Part shown: piece by piece, positions 25,801-34,941 of the stretch
Layout: every line of letters begins with the position of its first letter
Position numbering within the stretch: position 1 is the first letter of the stretch
DNA from: Pedobacter riviphilus
GTDB taxonomy: Bacteria > Bacteroidota > Bacteroidia > Sphingobacteriales > Sphingobacteriaceae
Assembly (NCBI RefSeq): GCF_014692875.1
Contig: NZ_CP061171.1
Span: 3,844,001 to 3,908,000 of the forward strand
Length of the DNA: 64,000 nt
Direction of reading: 5' to 3'
Notes under the pieces: model-generated
Told to the model about the DNA's origin: nothing
Seen by the model: only the letters and a program-made list of their open reading frames with translations
The model's database searches: none
Translations under genes and position numbers: made by a program

Positions 25801-28068
25801 TTATTTACTGATCGAAAATGGCTTATCTTCCTCTAATAATCCCCTATTTAACGAAGGTTTAACATTCATCTCTAATTTTAACACCCCGCCATTTAATAAA
25901 TCGCTATGATTTATAAAGTTTCTGGTATAATTTTTACCATTTAGCCTTGCCGATTTTATATAAACATGATGAACATCATTTGCAGGCGCTTCGATGACGA
26001 ATTTTTTACCATTTTCTAGGTTAATGGTTGTTTTTTTAAACATCGGACTCCCTAAAACATACTCACCAGTACCAGGGGTTACACTATAAAACCCTAAAGC
26101 GCTTAATACATACCAGGAAGAAGTTTGTCCTTGATCTTCATCTCCCGGATAACCATTTTCTGTTGCATTGTACAGTTTATGCATCACCTCGCGGGCATGA
26201 AATTGTGCTTTCCAGGGTTGGTTGGCGTAGTTGTATAAATAAACCATGTGTTGTATGGGTTGGTTACCATGTGCATATTGCCCCATGTTGGCCATTACCA
26301 TTTCGGTCATTTCATGGATCATCCCACCGTACGAACCCACATTTACTTTATTGGGTTCGCTAAAAACAGAATCTAGTTTTGCAGTGAAATTGCTGTTGCC
26401 CCCCATCAAATTAATTAAACCTTTGGTATCATGAAAAACCGACCATTGCCAATGCCAGGCATTTCCTTCTGTAAATGGGCCTCCCCATTCGGTTGGATCA
26501 AAATTTGGCGACCATTTGCCCTCCGCGTTCCTTCCCCTCATAAAACGCGTAGATGGATCGTAAACATTTTTATAATTGAACATCGGTTTCTCAAAAACCT
26601 CCATATAATGTTTATCGCCAATCATTTTGGCTAAAGCGTAAGCACAATAATCGTCGTAGGCATATTCTAGTGTTTTGGCTGTAGCTTCTCTATATTTTGG
26701 ATAAGGAACATAACCCAGTTGGTTATACTCGGTTACGCCGTCTCTACCATTCGCCGGCCCCCATGGCCCCTTATTCATCGCTTCGTGATAATAAGCGTCT
26801 AGTGCCTTTTTTGGATCAAACTTTCTGATTCCTTTGGCCCAGGCATCGGTTAACAAAGAAATAGCATGGTTACCGATCATACTTCCAGCTTCGCTGGGAA
26901 AAGACCACGAGGGCAACCAACCGCATTGTTCATAGGCATCGAGCATAGCCTGCATATAACGACCGTGCATTTCTGGCTGCACCAGTGTATTTAGTGGAAA
27001 TTGTGCACGGAAGGTATCCCAGAAACCCGTATCGGTAAACATATATCCATCATGTACTTTACCGTCATACGGACTAAAGTAATATGGTTTTCCGGCTTCA
27101 TTTATCTCATAAAACTTTCTGGAGAACAGGCTTGCCCTAAAAAAGCAAGAATAAAAAGTTTCCATATCTGCTTTCGATCCACCTTCTACTTCTATCTTGC
27201 CAAGCAATTTATTCCATACCGCAGCGGCATTTGCTTTCGTATCCTCCAGCGTTTTATCATTGCCCAGTTCTCTTTTTAAATTGAGTTCGGCCTGCTGTAA
27301 ACTGATATAAGATGAAGCTGTTTTCACCTGAACTTTTGTCCCGGATTCGAACTGTACAAATGCACCTTTTCCCAATCCTTCGGCAGAAATAGAATCTTTT
27401 GCAACGGTATTCCGTTTATTCTCCCAAGTACCGTAAGATTTAATCGGTTGATCGAACTGGATGACGAAATAACTTTTCCAACCTCTTTTAAAACCTTCGC
27501 CGTTGTTTACCCAGCCCGTTATTTTATTTTCTTTAGGGTAGATCTGAACACCACTTAACCTGTTGTATCCATCTAAAATTAAAAAACTTCTTTTGCCTTT
27601 TGGATAGCTGAACCTGAGGTGTGCGCCACGTTCTGATGGCGAAATCTCAGTGGTAATTTCGTTTTCAAATGTTACTTTGTAATAATTTGGTTTAGCAACC
27701 TCATCCAGATGACTAAACTTGGTTTCGCGTTTATCTTCATTTACAATCAGTTCATCAATCATGGGCATTAAAGAAAATACGGCATAATCCCTCGTCCACG
27801 AACTGCATTGGTGCGCTTGCTGAAAGCCTCTGATTTTATCTTTAAAGTATTGATATTTCCAGCCATCACCATTTCTACCGGTTTGTGGGGTCCAGGTATG
27901 CATGCCAAATGGGAATGCCGTTGTTGGATAGGTATTCCCTCGGGTAAGTTCGTGTTTAGAGTTGGTGCCCTGCAGTGTGTTCACATAGTGGACCCAATCT
28001 TTCTGCTGCGCCAATAACCCTTTGGCAATAAGGCAGCATAAAATGGATGCAATTAATTTAAGTTTCAT
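25801..28068 (-). CDS. GH92 alpha-mannosidase
   Basis: An intact 755-residue GH92 enzyme; the start is set at ATG 28068, giving a signal peptide that ends near AKGLLAQ, rather than 51 bp earlier. Conserved GH92 segments are LQGTNSKHELTRGNTYPTTA, FTDTGFWDTFRAQFPLNT, AYDDYCAYALAKM, HGNQPIQHMVYLYNY and YPGDEDQGQTSSWYVLSALG, the last containing the acidic residues of the catalytic base region. GH92 enzymes invert the anomeric centre and need calcium. It is followed by the ROK kinase gene. Just upstream lies a relic of another gene and two operator palindromes, so the promoter of this unit is probably above 28300. Confidence 0.92.
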   Translation of the reverse strand: MKLKLIASILCCLIAKGLLAQQKDWVHYVNTLQGTNSKHELTRGNTYPTTAFPFGMHTWTPQTGRNGDGWKYQYFKDKIRGFQQAHQCSSWTRDYAVFSLMPMIDELIVNEDKRETKFSHLDEVAKPNYYKVTFENEITTEISPSERGAHLRFSYPKGKRSFLILDGYNRLSGVQIYPKENKITGWVNNGEGFKRGWKSYFVIQFDQPIKSYGTWENKRNTVAKDSISAEGLGKGAFVQFESGTKVQVKTASSYISLQQAELNLKRELGNDKTLEDTKANAAAVWNKLLGKIEVEGGSKADMETFYSCFFRASLFSRKFYEINEAGKPYYFSPYDGKVHDGYMFTDTGFWDTFRAQFPLNTLVQPEMHGRYMQAMLDAYEQCGWLPSWSFPSEAGSMIGNHAISLLTDAWAKGIRKFDPKKALDAYYHEAMNKGPWGPANGRDGVTEYNQLGYVPYPKYREATAKTLEYAYDDYCAYALAKMIGDKHYMEVFEKPMFNYKNVYDPSTRFMRGRNAEGKWSPNFDPTEWGGPFTEGNAWHWQWSVFHDTKGLINLMGGNSNFTAKLDSVFSEPNKVNVGSYGGMIHEMTEMVMANMGQYAHGNQPIQHMVYLYNYANQPWKAQFHAREVMHKLYNATENGYPGDEDQGQTSSWYVLSALGFYSVTPGTGEYVLGSPMFKKTTINLENGKKFVIEAPANDVHHVYIKSARLNGKNYTRNFINHSDLLNGGVLKLEMNVKPSLNRGLLEEDKPFSISK

Positions 28069-28093
28069 TTGTTTGTGTGTTTGCTTTATTCCC

Positions 28094-28300
28094 TTAAAAC
28101 CAATAATATTTATCATCAATCTTTATAAAGACAGCTCCTTCCATTCCGATGTTTAATAGCCGATTGGTTGAGTCCATCACCGAAAGACCAAATACTGAAA
28201 TAGGCATCATTTGTAATGAATAGATAGGCAGGTGCTTTATCTTGTACTTTTGTAATTAAATTAAAAAAAGACAAAGAGCCGCTAAGGAAATTTTTCTCAT
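28094..28300 (-). pseudogene. Relic of a glutaminase-like (DUF4964/DUF5127/DUF4965) gene
   Basis: On the minus strand ATG at 28300 opens a signal-peptide-like MRKISLAALCL, and a neighbouring frame reads KAPAYLFITNDAYFSIWSFG then DGLNQSAIKHRNG, the typical N-terminus of secreted glutaminase-family proteins, followed in a third frame by EGAVFIKIDDKYYWF, which matches the next conserved strand. The rest of the roughly 800-residue protein is gone. The remnant, with at least two frame changes, lies between the operators and the GH92 gene, showing that the operon once had another secreted enzyme as its first gene. Confidence 0.6.
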
Positions 28301-28323
28301 AAATTAATATTTGGCTTTATTCC

Positions 28324-28337
28324 GTAAATCGTTTTAC
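28324..28337. promoter_or_regulatory. LacI-type operator, one mismatch (GTAAATCGTTTTAC)
   Basis: One base from the perfect palindrome, about 255 bp before the GH92 start and just before the gene relic. Confidence 0.55.
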
Positions 28338-28432
28338 CAAATTATCTACTAAATATCTCATGCCAGGCTTAAATAAGCGGAGAAAGATATGCTGGTTTAA
28401 ATTGGATTTTCAGGTGGTAAAAGCCTGAGCAA

Positions 28433-28448
28433 AGTAAAACGTTTTACT
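28433..28448. promoter_or_regulatory. LacI-type operator AGTAAAACGTTTTACT
   Basis: A perfect 16-bp palindrome 365 bp before the GH92-ROK operon and 110 bp from the site at 28324, a spacing that would allow looping. Confidence 0.7.
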
Positions 28449-28513
28449 AGTTTCAATATTAGTAAAAATATCTTCATGTTTAGATCTGTCTAATTGTAAC
28501 ATATAGGTTACAA

Positions 28514-28542
28514 AAAAGGTGCTCAAAAATTGAGCACCTTTT
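28514..28542. terminator. Terminator of the susC-susD operon
   Basis: AAAAGGTGCTCA (28514-28525) and its complement (28531-28542) with a 5-base loop form a perfect 12-bp stem with A/T runs on both sides, 15 bp after the susD stop on the minus strand. Confidence 0.8.
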
Positions 28543-28556
28543 GATAGATCGGCCAG

Positions 28557-30197
28557 TTAGTAGCCTGGATTTTGAGTTAAATTTCCATTCAAATCTCTTT
28601 GTCTTTGAGGAATTGGATAAAGTGCTTTAGTTGCGTTACTAGCGGAGTGATCCCACCATGTAGCAGTAGCAAATTTACCGAAACGGATTAAATCATCTCT
28701 TCTCATCCCTTCGAAGATAAATTCCCGACCTCTTTCGGCTAAAAGTTCATCTAATGTTAAAGATGCAGTTGTGTAAGCACGGGTAGCAAAATCTGCTTCA
28801 CTAAATGCACGTTTTTTACAATCATTAATTAGCTGAACAGCTTCTGCTGTAGCTACTCCTCCGTTTTTACGCATAATCGCTTCTGCCTTGGCAAAATAAA
28901 TCATGGTTAAACGATAGATATTCCAGTCACCGTTATTATAATTCGGATCAATAGCCGGAGTCCCACCAGGACCTGCAAATTGGTTCCCTAATTTATATTT
29001 GTTAAAACGAACACCTGAATTTTCTTCGCCCTCGCTCATATTACTTACCGTAGATCCGGTTTTGTTTTTACGAATATTATCAACAAAGATCAATTGCGAT
29101 CCGTTATATTCTTCTGATGCCAAAACAGGCTCAGTTGGCGCTACAAATTGAAACATTGGCCCCTCTAAAAGCCATGTTCTTTTTCTTAAGTCTGCATCTT
29201 CGTATGTGGTAAAAACCCCAGGGATTAATACAATACCATCGTTACCATTTCTACCACCACCATAAATTTGTTGTTGTTTAAAGTGATAGAATTCTCCGGG
29301 CCACGATGGCTGAAAATTGGCTATTGAATAATTATAAGCAATAGAGAAAATAGCTTCTTTAGACAAATCGTTAGTCGTTTTAAACTGGTCTGTTATATTG
29401 GGATCAAGTGCCATTACACCATTCTGTGCTCCACCCTCACCTGCAATTAATTTATTTGCCGCTGCAATACAATCATCCCACCTTGCTGTACCAGTCCAAA
29501 CTTCAGCGTTTAAATAAAGTTCTACCAACATGGCATAAGCTCCCGCCTGACTCATACGGCCAAGCATAGCGCGAGATAATTTAGGTGCCTTATCAATGTT
29601 CGATTTAATTTCTGATTCGATAAAGTTGAATACCTCTTTACGCGATTTTGTTTCTGGTTTTGCAGGTGTACCTACTTGTGTAACCACTGGAATATTACCG
29701 AACAAGTCCATTAATTTTAAATAGTGGAATGCCCTTAATAATTTTAATTCAGCAATAAATGCATCCTTTTCAGCTTGTGTAATCCCCATTAGCGAAATAT
29801 CACGTTTTTCGATATTTCCAATCGGATCATTACATAAACCCATGCCCCAGAACATTAAAGACCATGCGTTGTTAATTCCGCCTTCATCTGTAGTCCAGGT
29901 ATGGTAATGTAATCTTTTCCATTTACCACCATCTTCGCCGTGACGACCCTTGGTTGGCCATGCTAACTGATCTCCAGAAAGTTCGGCTAAACGCCACCAT
30001 CCATCCTGGCCAGACGGGGTAACCCATGCATTTGCGTGTGTATAGGGTCTTAAAACGGCCGATAAAACCTCAGTTTTATTATTATAAAAGTTATCTGTCA
30101 ATAGCTGATCATAAGCATTTTCATCTAACTTGGTACAGGCATTTGTTAGAAACAAAGTACCCACGAGCAAACTATATATGATTGATTTATTTTTCAT
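28557..30197 (-). CDS. SusD/RagB family nutrient-binding outer membrane lipoprotein
   Basis: A 546-residue SusD-like lipoprotein: signal peptide with lipobox LTNAC (cysteine 21), helical TPR-like N-terminal region with FIAELKLLRAFHYLKLMDLFGN, and the conserved C-terminal LLAERGREFIFEGMRRDDLIRFGKF (as adjoining stretches) and LYPIPQRQRDLN. SusD proteins cap the SusC transporter and capture oligosaccharides at the cell surface. It lies 11 bp after susC and is the last gene of that operon. With the GH92 enzymes nearby, the likely ligand is an alpha-mannose-containing glycan. Confidence 0.92.
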   Translation of the reverse strand: MKNKSIIYSLLVGTLFLTNACTKLDENAYDQLLTDNFYNNKTEVLSAVLRPYTHANAWVTPSGQDGWWRLAELSGDQLAWPTKGRHGEDGGKWKRLHYHTWTTDEGGINNAWSLMFWGMGLCNDPIGNIEKRDISLMGITQAEKDAFIAELKLLRAFHYLKLMDLFGNIPVVTQVGTPAKPETKSRKEVFNFIESEIKSNIDKAPKLSRAMLGRMSQAGAYAMLVELYLNAEVWTGTARWDDCIAAANKLIAGEGGAQNGVMALDPNITDQFKTTNDLSKEAIFSIAYNYSIANFQPSWPGEFYHFKQQQIYGGGRNGNDGIVLIPGVFTTYEDADLRKRTWLLEGPMFQFVAPTEPVLASEEYNGSQLIFVDNIRKNKTGSTVSNMSEGEENSGVRFNKYKLGNQFAGPGGTPAIDPNYNNGDWNIYRLTMIYFAKAEAIMRKNGGVATAEAVQLINDCKKRAFSEADFATRAYTTASLTLDELLAERGREFIFEGMRRDDLIRFGKFATATWWDHSASNATKALYPIPQRQRDLNGNLTQNPGY

Positions 30198-30208
30198 TTT
30201 TTTAAACT

Positions 30209-33200
30209 TTAAAATCCAACATTTAATCCAAACAAGAAAGAGCGTGTACTTGGATAAGCACCACTGTTATCTACACCTGGTCCGGTACCGGTATCGGCAA
30301 TGAAATCGGGATCGCTGCCTGTGTAGCCGGTAATGGTAGCCAGGTTTTGTCCGGTTGCATAAATGCGCATGTTTCTAATTAACTTGGTTTTTAATTTGAA
30401 GTTATAACCTATGGTTACCTCATCTAACTTAACATAACTGCCTTTTTCCAAATAGTAGTCAGAGTACATATAGGTATCATTGATTTGGCTATATTTATCG
30501 AAAGTGCTGGTTAATAAGTTACCAGACCATGTTTTATTGGCGTAAGAAAGTGCATTTCTGTTTAAGATATCATAATCGAATTTACCTCTTAAGAAAACAC
30601 GTAAATCAAATTGTTTGTATCTGAAGTTGTTTGCCATTGATGCATAATACTTAGGAATCGCATTACCAATCATTTGTAAATCTGTTACGTTTTTATCTCT
30701 GGAGTTATTGATCTGCGCATTTGGCACTGCCTGTCCGTTTCTGTTATAGAACAACCATTTACCATCAGAAGTAAAACCAGCGAATTTTTTACCCCAGAAT
30801 TCGCCTAAAGCACCACCTTCGTAAGTTACAATCGCATCACCTAAGGCACCTGCGCCACCAATTCCACCAAATGTTTTGTATAAGATTTTATACTCATCGT
30901 TTGAATAAGAATCCAAAGTGTTTTTTAGCGTACTCGCTGTTGCATCAATATCCCAGCTGAAATCTTTTGTCCTAAATGCAGCGTAACTTAATGCCAACTC
31001 AATACCTTTTGAAGAGATTGTACCTACGTTAGTGTAAATAGAGCTTTGAACAAACGGCGGTTGAGGAGAGGTATAAGTATCAAGTAAATCTTTAGTCGTA
31101 CGTTTAAACAGGTCTAATGATCCTGATAGTTTACTTTTCAATAAGCTAAATTCTAAACCGATGTTAGCTTCTCTTTTGGTTTCCCATTTCAGGTTTGGAT
31201 TTGGGTTTCGGTTAGGGCCGTAAGTTTCGAGATATTGACCATCTGGATATAAATATCGGCCACCACCACCAAGAGTTACCCTTGATGCATTATTTGCAAA
31301 ACCACTGTTACCTGTTTCTCCATAACCAACTCTTAATTTTAAATTGTTAACCCATCTGATATTCTTCATGAAATCTTCCTGAGTAATATTCCACGCTCCC
31401 GAAACTGCCGGAAAGTTACCCCATTTGTTATTATCACCGAAGCGAGACGAACCTTCTCTTCTTAAAGTAGCTGTTAACAAATATTTACCATCATAGTTAT
31501 AGTTAATTCTACCAAAGAAAGCGATTAAAGTATTATCATTCTTACCGCTACTCATCGACGCTTTACCAACGCCCAAAGCAGCACCCTGGCCTAAGTTATC
31601 TTCATGGAATAAATCGTTTATAAACCCGCGGTTAGATGCACTTGAGCTCTCTTCCATGAAATAACGGTAACTATAACCCAATAAAGCAGTTAAATTGTGT
31701 TTTGATGCAATGGTTGTGTTGTACTGCAAAGTTGGTTCTACTGCCCAGGCCTGCGATAAATAATCGCCTTTATAAGCATAACCACCACCTGGAAAATCGG
31801 TATTTTCTAATGAGTTTTCACTTGCTTTAAGGCGGTATTGGCCATCGTAACGGTTATCACGGGTTACTGAGCCAAAAATTGATCCTTTTAAGCCTTTTAC
31901 AATATCTAAATCAGCTTTAACATCGGCAGAGCTGGTTTGTTGTTTACGGTAAGAGGTTTCCTGAGCTAAACGGGCAAATTCATTGGTACTGGTTAAATCG
32001 AAACGATAAGTTCCATCTGGATTATAGTTGGATAAAGTAGGGTTTTTGGTTTGCTCACTTTCCCAGCCTCCACCACCTAATAAATTGGCTTTGTTAAAGT
32101 TAGTTACCAGATTCGCCTGAATCTTTAATCTGTTGTCTAAACCAGTTTGGTTAATGTTAAATCTTAAAGTGTATTCTTCGCGACTATTTTCTTTTGCAAT
32201 ACCTTGTAAATCGCGATAGTTAATACTCGCTCTATAGCTCGTTTTATCTGTGCCACCACTAAAGTTTAAGTTATGGTTTTGAGTCAGGTTATCGTGATTG
32301 ATTAACTGGTCAACAAAATCAGTTTCACTTCCAAAATTTTGTTGTTTAATCTCGCCTGAGGCAATTTTCGCTTTATAATCTGCCGGCGATAAGAAATCTA
32401 ACCATTGATTATAATATTCTTTTCTGGCGTAACCAGAATAGTTGAATTGAGGAGGGCCGGCTTTACCTTTTTTAGTGGTAATTAAAATTACCCCTGCATT
32501 GGCACTAGAACCGTAAATTGCAGCTGCAGAACCATCCTTTAAAACATCGATTGATTCGATATCATCTTGCTGCAATAAATCTGGATTACCGCCAGGAATT
32601 CCATCGATTACAAATAACGGACTTGAGCTTCCCGTTACTGTAACTACACCACGAAGCTGAACACTAACACCAGAGTTTGGATTTGAACCACTACGCGTGA
32701 TGTTCAAACCTGCTACCTTGCCCTGAATAAGGTCTAATGCATTTCTCGAACCACTTTGTCTGAAATCTTCAGCACCAACGTGTGCAACTGCTGAAGTTAC
32801 CTCCTTTTGCAATTGGGTGCCGTACCCAACAGCAACAACGGTTACTTCATCTAGGTTTGTATTTTTTGATACCGCAAATTTTACATTGATAACTGACGAT
32901 TGGCCAACAGTTATATCCTGCGTTTCGTAACCAATGTAAGTAAAACGGAGCACCTGCCCGGCATCGGCCTCGATAGCAAATTTTCCATTAGCATCGGTAA
33001 GGGTTGTTCTACCGGTAGCTTGATTTTTGATACTGGCACCTGGAACCGGCAGGCCACTATCATCCACTACTGTTCCGGTAACATTTTTTTGCGCCTGAAC
33101 TCGCCCACTGAGCATGTTCGCATTCAAGAACCTCCGTGTGCCTTCCCACTCCGAATTCATTGAAAACGCTGGGCTATTTAGCAACACAATTGCAGCAGAC

Positions 33201-33232
33201 AGCCCCGTAATTTTAAGTAAATTAATTTTCAT
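30209..33232 (-). CDS. SusC/RagA family TonB-linked outer membrane transporter
   Basis: A 1007-residue receptor: signal peptide, a carboxypeptidase-D-like domain (about residues 52-130, VTGTVVDDSGLPVPGASI), the TonB-box/plug domain (about 135-260, with SGSRNALDLIQGKVAGLNIT and VLKDGSAAAIYGSSANAGVI) and a long beta-barrel ending in FLFGLNVGF. SusC-like proteins import oligosaccharides using TonB energy. No N-terminal STN domain is visible, so signalling to an anti-sigma factor is not expected; control is more likely through the LacI regulator next door, since two perfect operators lie 235-290 bp upstream. It forms an operon with susD. Confidence 0.93.
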   Translation of the reverse strand: MKINLLKITGLSAAIVLLNSPAFSMNSEWEGTRRFLNANMLSGRVQAQKNVTGTVVDDSGLPVPGASIKNQATGRTTLTDANGKFAIEADAGQVLRFTYIGYETQDITVGQSSVINVKFAVSKNTNLDEVTVVAVGYGTQLQKEVTSAVAHVGAEDFRQSGSRNALDLIQGKVAGLNITRSGSNPNSGVSVQLRGVVTVTGSSSPLFVIDGIPGGNPDLLQQDDIESIDVLKDGSAAAIYGSSANAGVILITTKKGKAGPPQFNYSGYARKEYYNQWLDFLSPADYKAKIASGEIKQQNFGSETDFVDQLINHDNLTQNHNLNFSGGTDKTSYRASINYRDLQGIAKENSREEYTLRFNINQTGLDNRLKIQANLVTNFNKANLLGGGGWESEQTKNPTLSNYNPDGTYRFDLTSTNEFARLAQETSYRKQQTSSADVKADLDIVKGLKGSIFGSVTRDNRYDGQYRLKASENSLENTDFPGGGYAYKGDYLSQAWAVEPTLQYNTTIASKHNLTALLGYSYRYFMEESSSASNRGFINDLFHEDNLGQGAALGVGKASMSSGKNDNTLIAFFGRINYNYDGKYLLTATLRREGSSRFGDNNKWGNFPAVSGAWNITQEDFMKNIRWVNNLKLRVGYGETGNSGFANNASRVTLGGGGRYLYPDGQYLETYGPNRNPNPNLKWETKREANIGLEFSLLKSKLSGSLDLFKRTTKDLLDTYTSPQPPFVQSSIYTNVGTISSKGIELALSYAAFRTKDFSWDIDATASTLKNTLDSYSNDEYKILYKTFGGIGGAGALGDAIVTYEGGALGEFWGKKFAGFTSDGKWLFYNRNGQAVPNAQINNSRDKNVTDLQMIGNAIPKYYASMANNFRYKQFDLRVFLRGKFDYDILNRNALSYANKTWSGNLLTSTFDKYSQINDTYMYSDYYLEKGSYVKLDEVTIGYNFKLKTKLIRNMRIYATGQNLATITGYTGSDPDFIADTGTGPGVDNSGAYPSTRSFLFGLNVGF

Positions 33233-33466
33233 TAACGGTTTTGTTTTAATTATAAATGATTAGTTTTTGTTTCTGGTATTATTTATCTGCGAAAGCGATG
33301 GCCAGACAGGTTAAGTGTCTGACGTTTTCTATTATTTTATTGTTTTGAAGATTTGATTGGACAAACAGAAAAAATCCCAACGAGAATATCTATCCCTGTA
33401 GCTGACACAATCCATTAAAATTCAGTAGAGAACTGCTGTAATACTCATAAAATTAGTCCGGCTATG

Positions 33467-33480
33467 CTAAAACGTTTTAG
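33467..33480. promoter_or_regulatory. LacI-type operator CTAAAACGTTTTAG
   Basis: A perfect 14-bp palindrome 235 bp before the susC start. Confidence 0.7.
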
Positions 33481-33510
33481 TCGATCAATTATAACAATTT
33501 TAAATTATAA

Positions 33511-33522
33511 TAAAACGTTTTA
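33511..33522. promoter_or_regulatory. LacI-type operator TAAAACGTTTTA
   Basis: A perfect 12-bp palindrome 44 bp (about four helical turns) from the site at 33467, between the end of the LacI gene and the susC promoter. Confidence 0.7.
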
Positions 33523-33566
33523 GTAAGTAAAAAAAATATTACAATCGAGCGAGGGATGATTTTTTT

Positions 33567-34571
33567 CTAGTCTCTAATGACTAAACGGGCAGGGATAATT
33601 ACCTCTTCAGCAGGTGATTTACCTTTTGAGGAAAGCTGGTTTAAAATGAGTTTAATAATGGTTTCAGCTATTTCTTCCAGGGGTTGTTGGACAGCAGAAA
33701 TACGGGGGGTATGCAGTTCGAATGCTTCATGGTCATCATATGCGATAACTCCTAAATCATCTCCTACTTTTTTATTGATTTGTTTTAGCGCTTTTAAACC
33801 ACTAATCGCTAAATAATTGGTTGCAAATAACACTGCATCGATTTTTTTATTTTCGAAGAGTTCTTGAATCTGAGCAATCGTTTCGTCTTCTTCCTGGTTA
33901 AAGTGGATCTTTAAAACCAGGTTGTCATCATATTTGATTCCGTTATCTTCCAATGCTTTTTTATAACCATCGTATCGCTCAATAATTTGTTCCACATTTA
34001 TATCAGTGGTAACCAAAGCGATGTTTTTTTTGCCCTGATCGATAAAACTCTGTATGGATTGGTATGAAGCATTAAAATGATCAGCACCAACATAGCAGGT
34101 ATTAATGTCTGGCAAATTTCTATCGAAAAGAATTACCGGATTTCCATCATCAAGGAGCATCTGAATATCTTCTTCTATTCCTTTTATCGGAGAGATGATA
34201 TAGGCATCAACTTTTCGCGATTTGAACATATTGATCAGCTCCTTCGCTTTATCGATGCTATTTTCTGTGCTGGAATAAATAATTTTATATCCTCTTTTAT
34301 AGGCTTTATCTTCGATTAACCTTGCAATCCTCGAGAAGAATGAATTGGAAATATCCTCGATAATCAAGCCGATGATATTGGAATTACCAGTTCTTAAACT
34401 TCTTGCAATCTGATTAGGCTTATAACCACTTTCCTCTATAATTTTTTTTACTTTCTCTATTACTGCTTCGCTTATCGATTTCTCTTTTGCTTTACCGTTA
34501 ATAATGAATGAAACTGTGGTAATGGATACATTTGCTTTTACGGCTATATCTTTGATAGAAAGCGATTTCAT
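33567..34571 (-). CDS. LacI family transcriptional regulator
   Basis: A 334-residue regulator. Residues 1-55 are the LacI helix-turn-helix (SIKDIAVKANVSITTVSFII and NQIARSLRTGNSNIIGLIIED, with the hinge helix between), and the rest is a periplasmic-binding-protein-like effector domain (PVILFDRNLPD, VLFATNYLAISGLKAL, VGDDLGVIAYDDHEAFELHTP, split). It lies upstream of susC on the same strand. The palindromes around the locus have the central CpG typical of LacI targets, so this protein is the likely regulator, repressing or activating in response to a sugar that cannot be named from sequence. A related site at 34673 suggests autoregulation. Confidence 0.9.
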   Translation of the reverse strand: MKSLSIKDIAVKANVSITTVSFIINGKAKEKSISEAVIEKVKKIIEESGYKPNQIARSLRTGNSNIIGLIIEDISNSFFSRIARLIEDKAYKRGYKIIYSSTENSIDKAKELINMFKSRKVDAYIISPIKGIEEDIQMLLDDGNPVILFDRNLPDINTCYVGADHFNASYQSIQSFIDQGKKNIALVTTDINVEQIIERYDGYKKALEDNGIKYDDNLVLKIHFNQEEDETIAQIQELFENKKIDAVLFATNYLAISGLKALKQINKKVGDDLGVIAYDDHEAFELHTPRISAVQQPLEEIAETIIKLILNQLSSKGKSPAEEVIIPARLVIRD

Positions 34572-34672
34572 TTGGTTGGGATTTCTTTAAATTAATCAAT
34601 TCAAAGCTAAATAAAAATTGTAGCTTTTAAATTTTTGCCTGTTATAAAAACGCAATTTAACATTTTTTATGT

Positions 34673-34683
34673 TAATCGTTTTA
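34673..34683. promoter_or_regulatory. Possible LacI-type operator (TAATCGTTTTA)
   Basis: A weaker match to the operator half-sites, about 100 bp before the LacI gene start, in a position suited to autoregulation. Confidence 0.4.
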
Positions 34684-34734
34684 GAAACGCTTATTAAAGG
34701 ATGGCATAATATAAGTGTGAAAGCTTAAAACAAC

Positions 34735-34763
34735 AAAAGGCGCTATCAGAGTGCCTTTTGTAT
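34735..34763 (-). terminator. Probable terminator downstream of the OMPLA-like gene
   Basis: AAAAGGC and GCCTTTT flank a short loop with partial additional pairing; on the minus strand it ends in a T-rich tail. It lies between the outer-membrane protein gene and the LacI gene. Confidence 0.5.
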
Positions 34764-34941
34764 CAAAATTAATATCCTTGGGTTCAGTTCCTGAAAGTTA
34801 AGGATACTGTATGGTGTCACTATTTTTGGTATCGACCTAAATGGTATATTGTTAAAAAAAATCTCAAAATGTTACTTTGACAGATAAAATAAATCTTTAT
34901 TAATAAATTAAGAGAGAAAATGAGAGTATTAATGCTATGCA

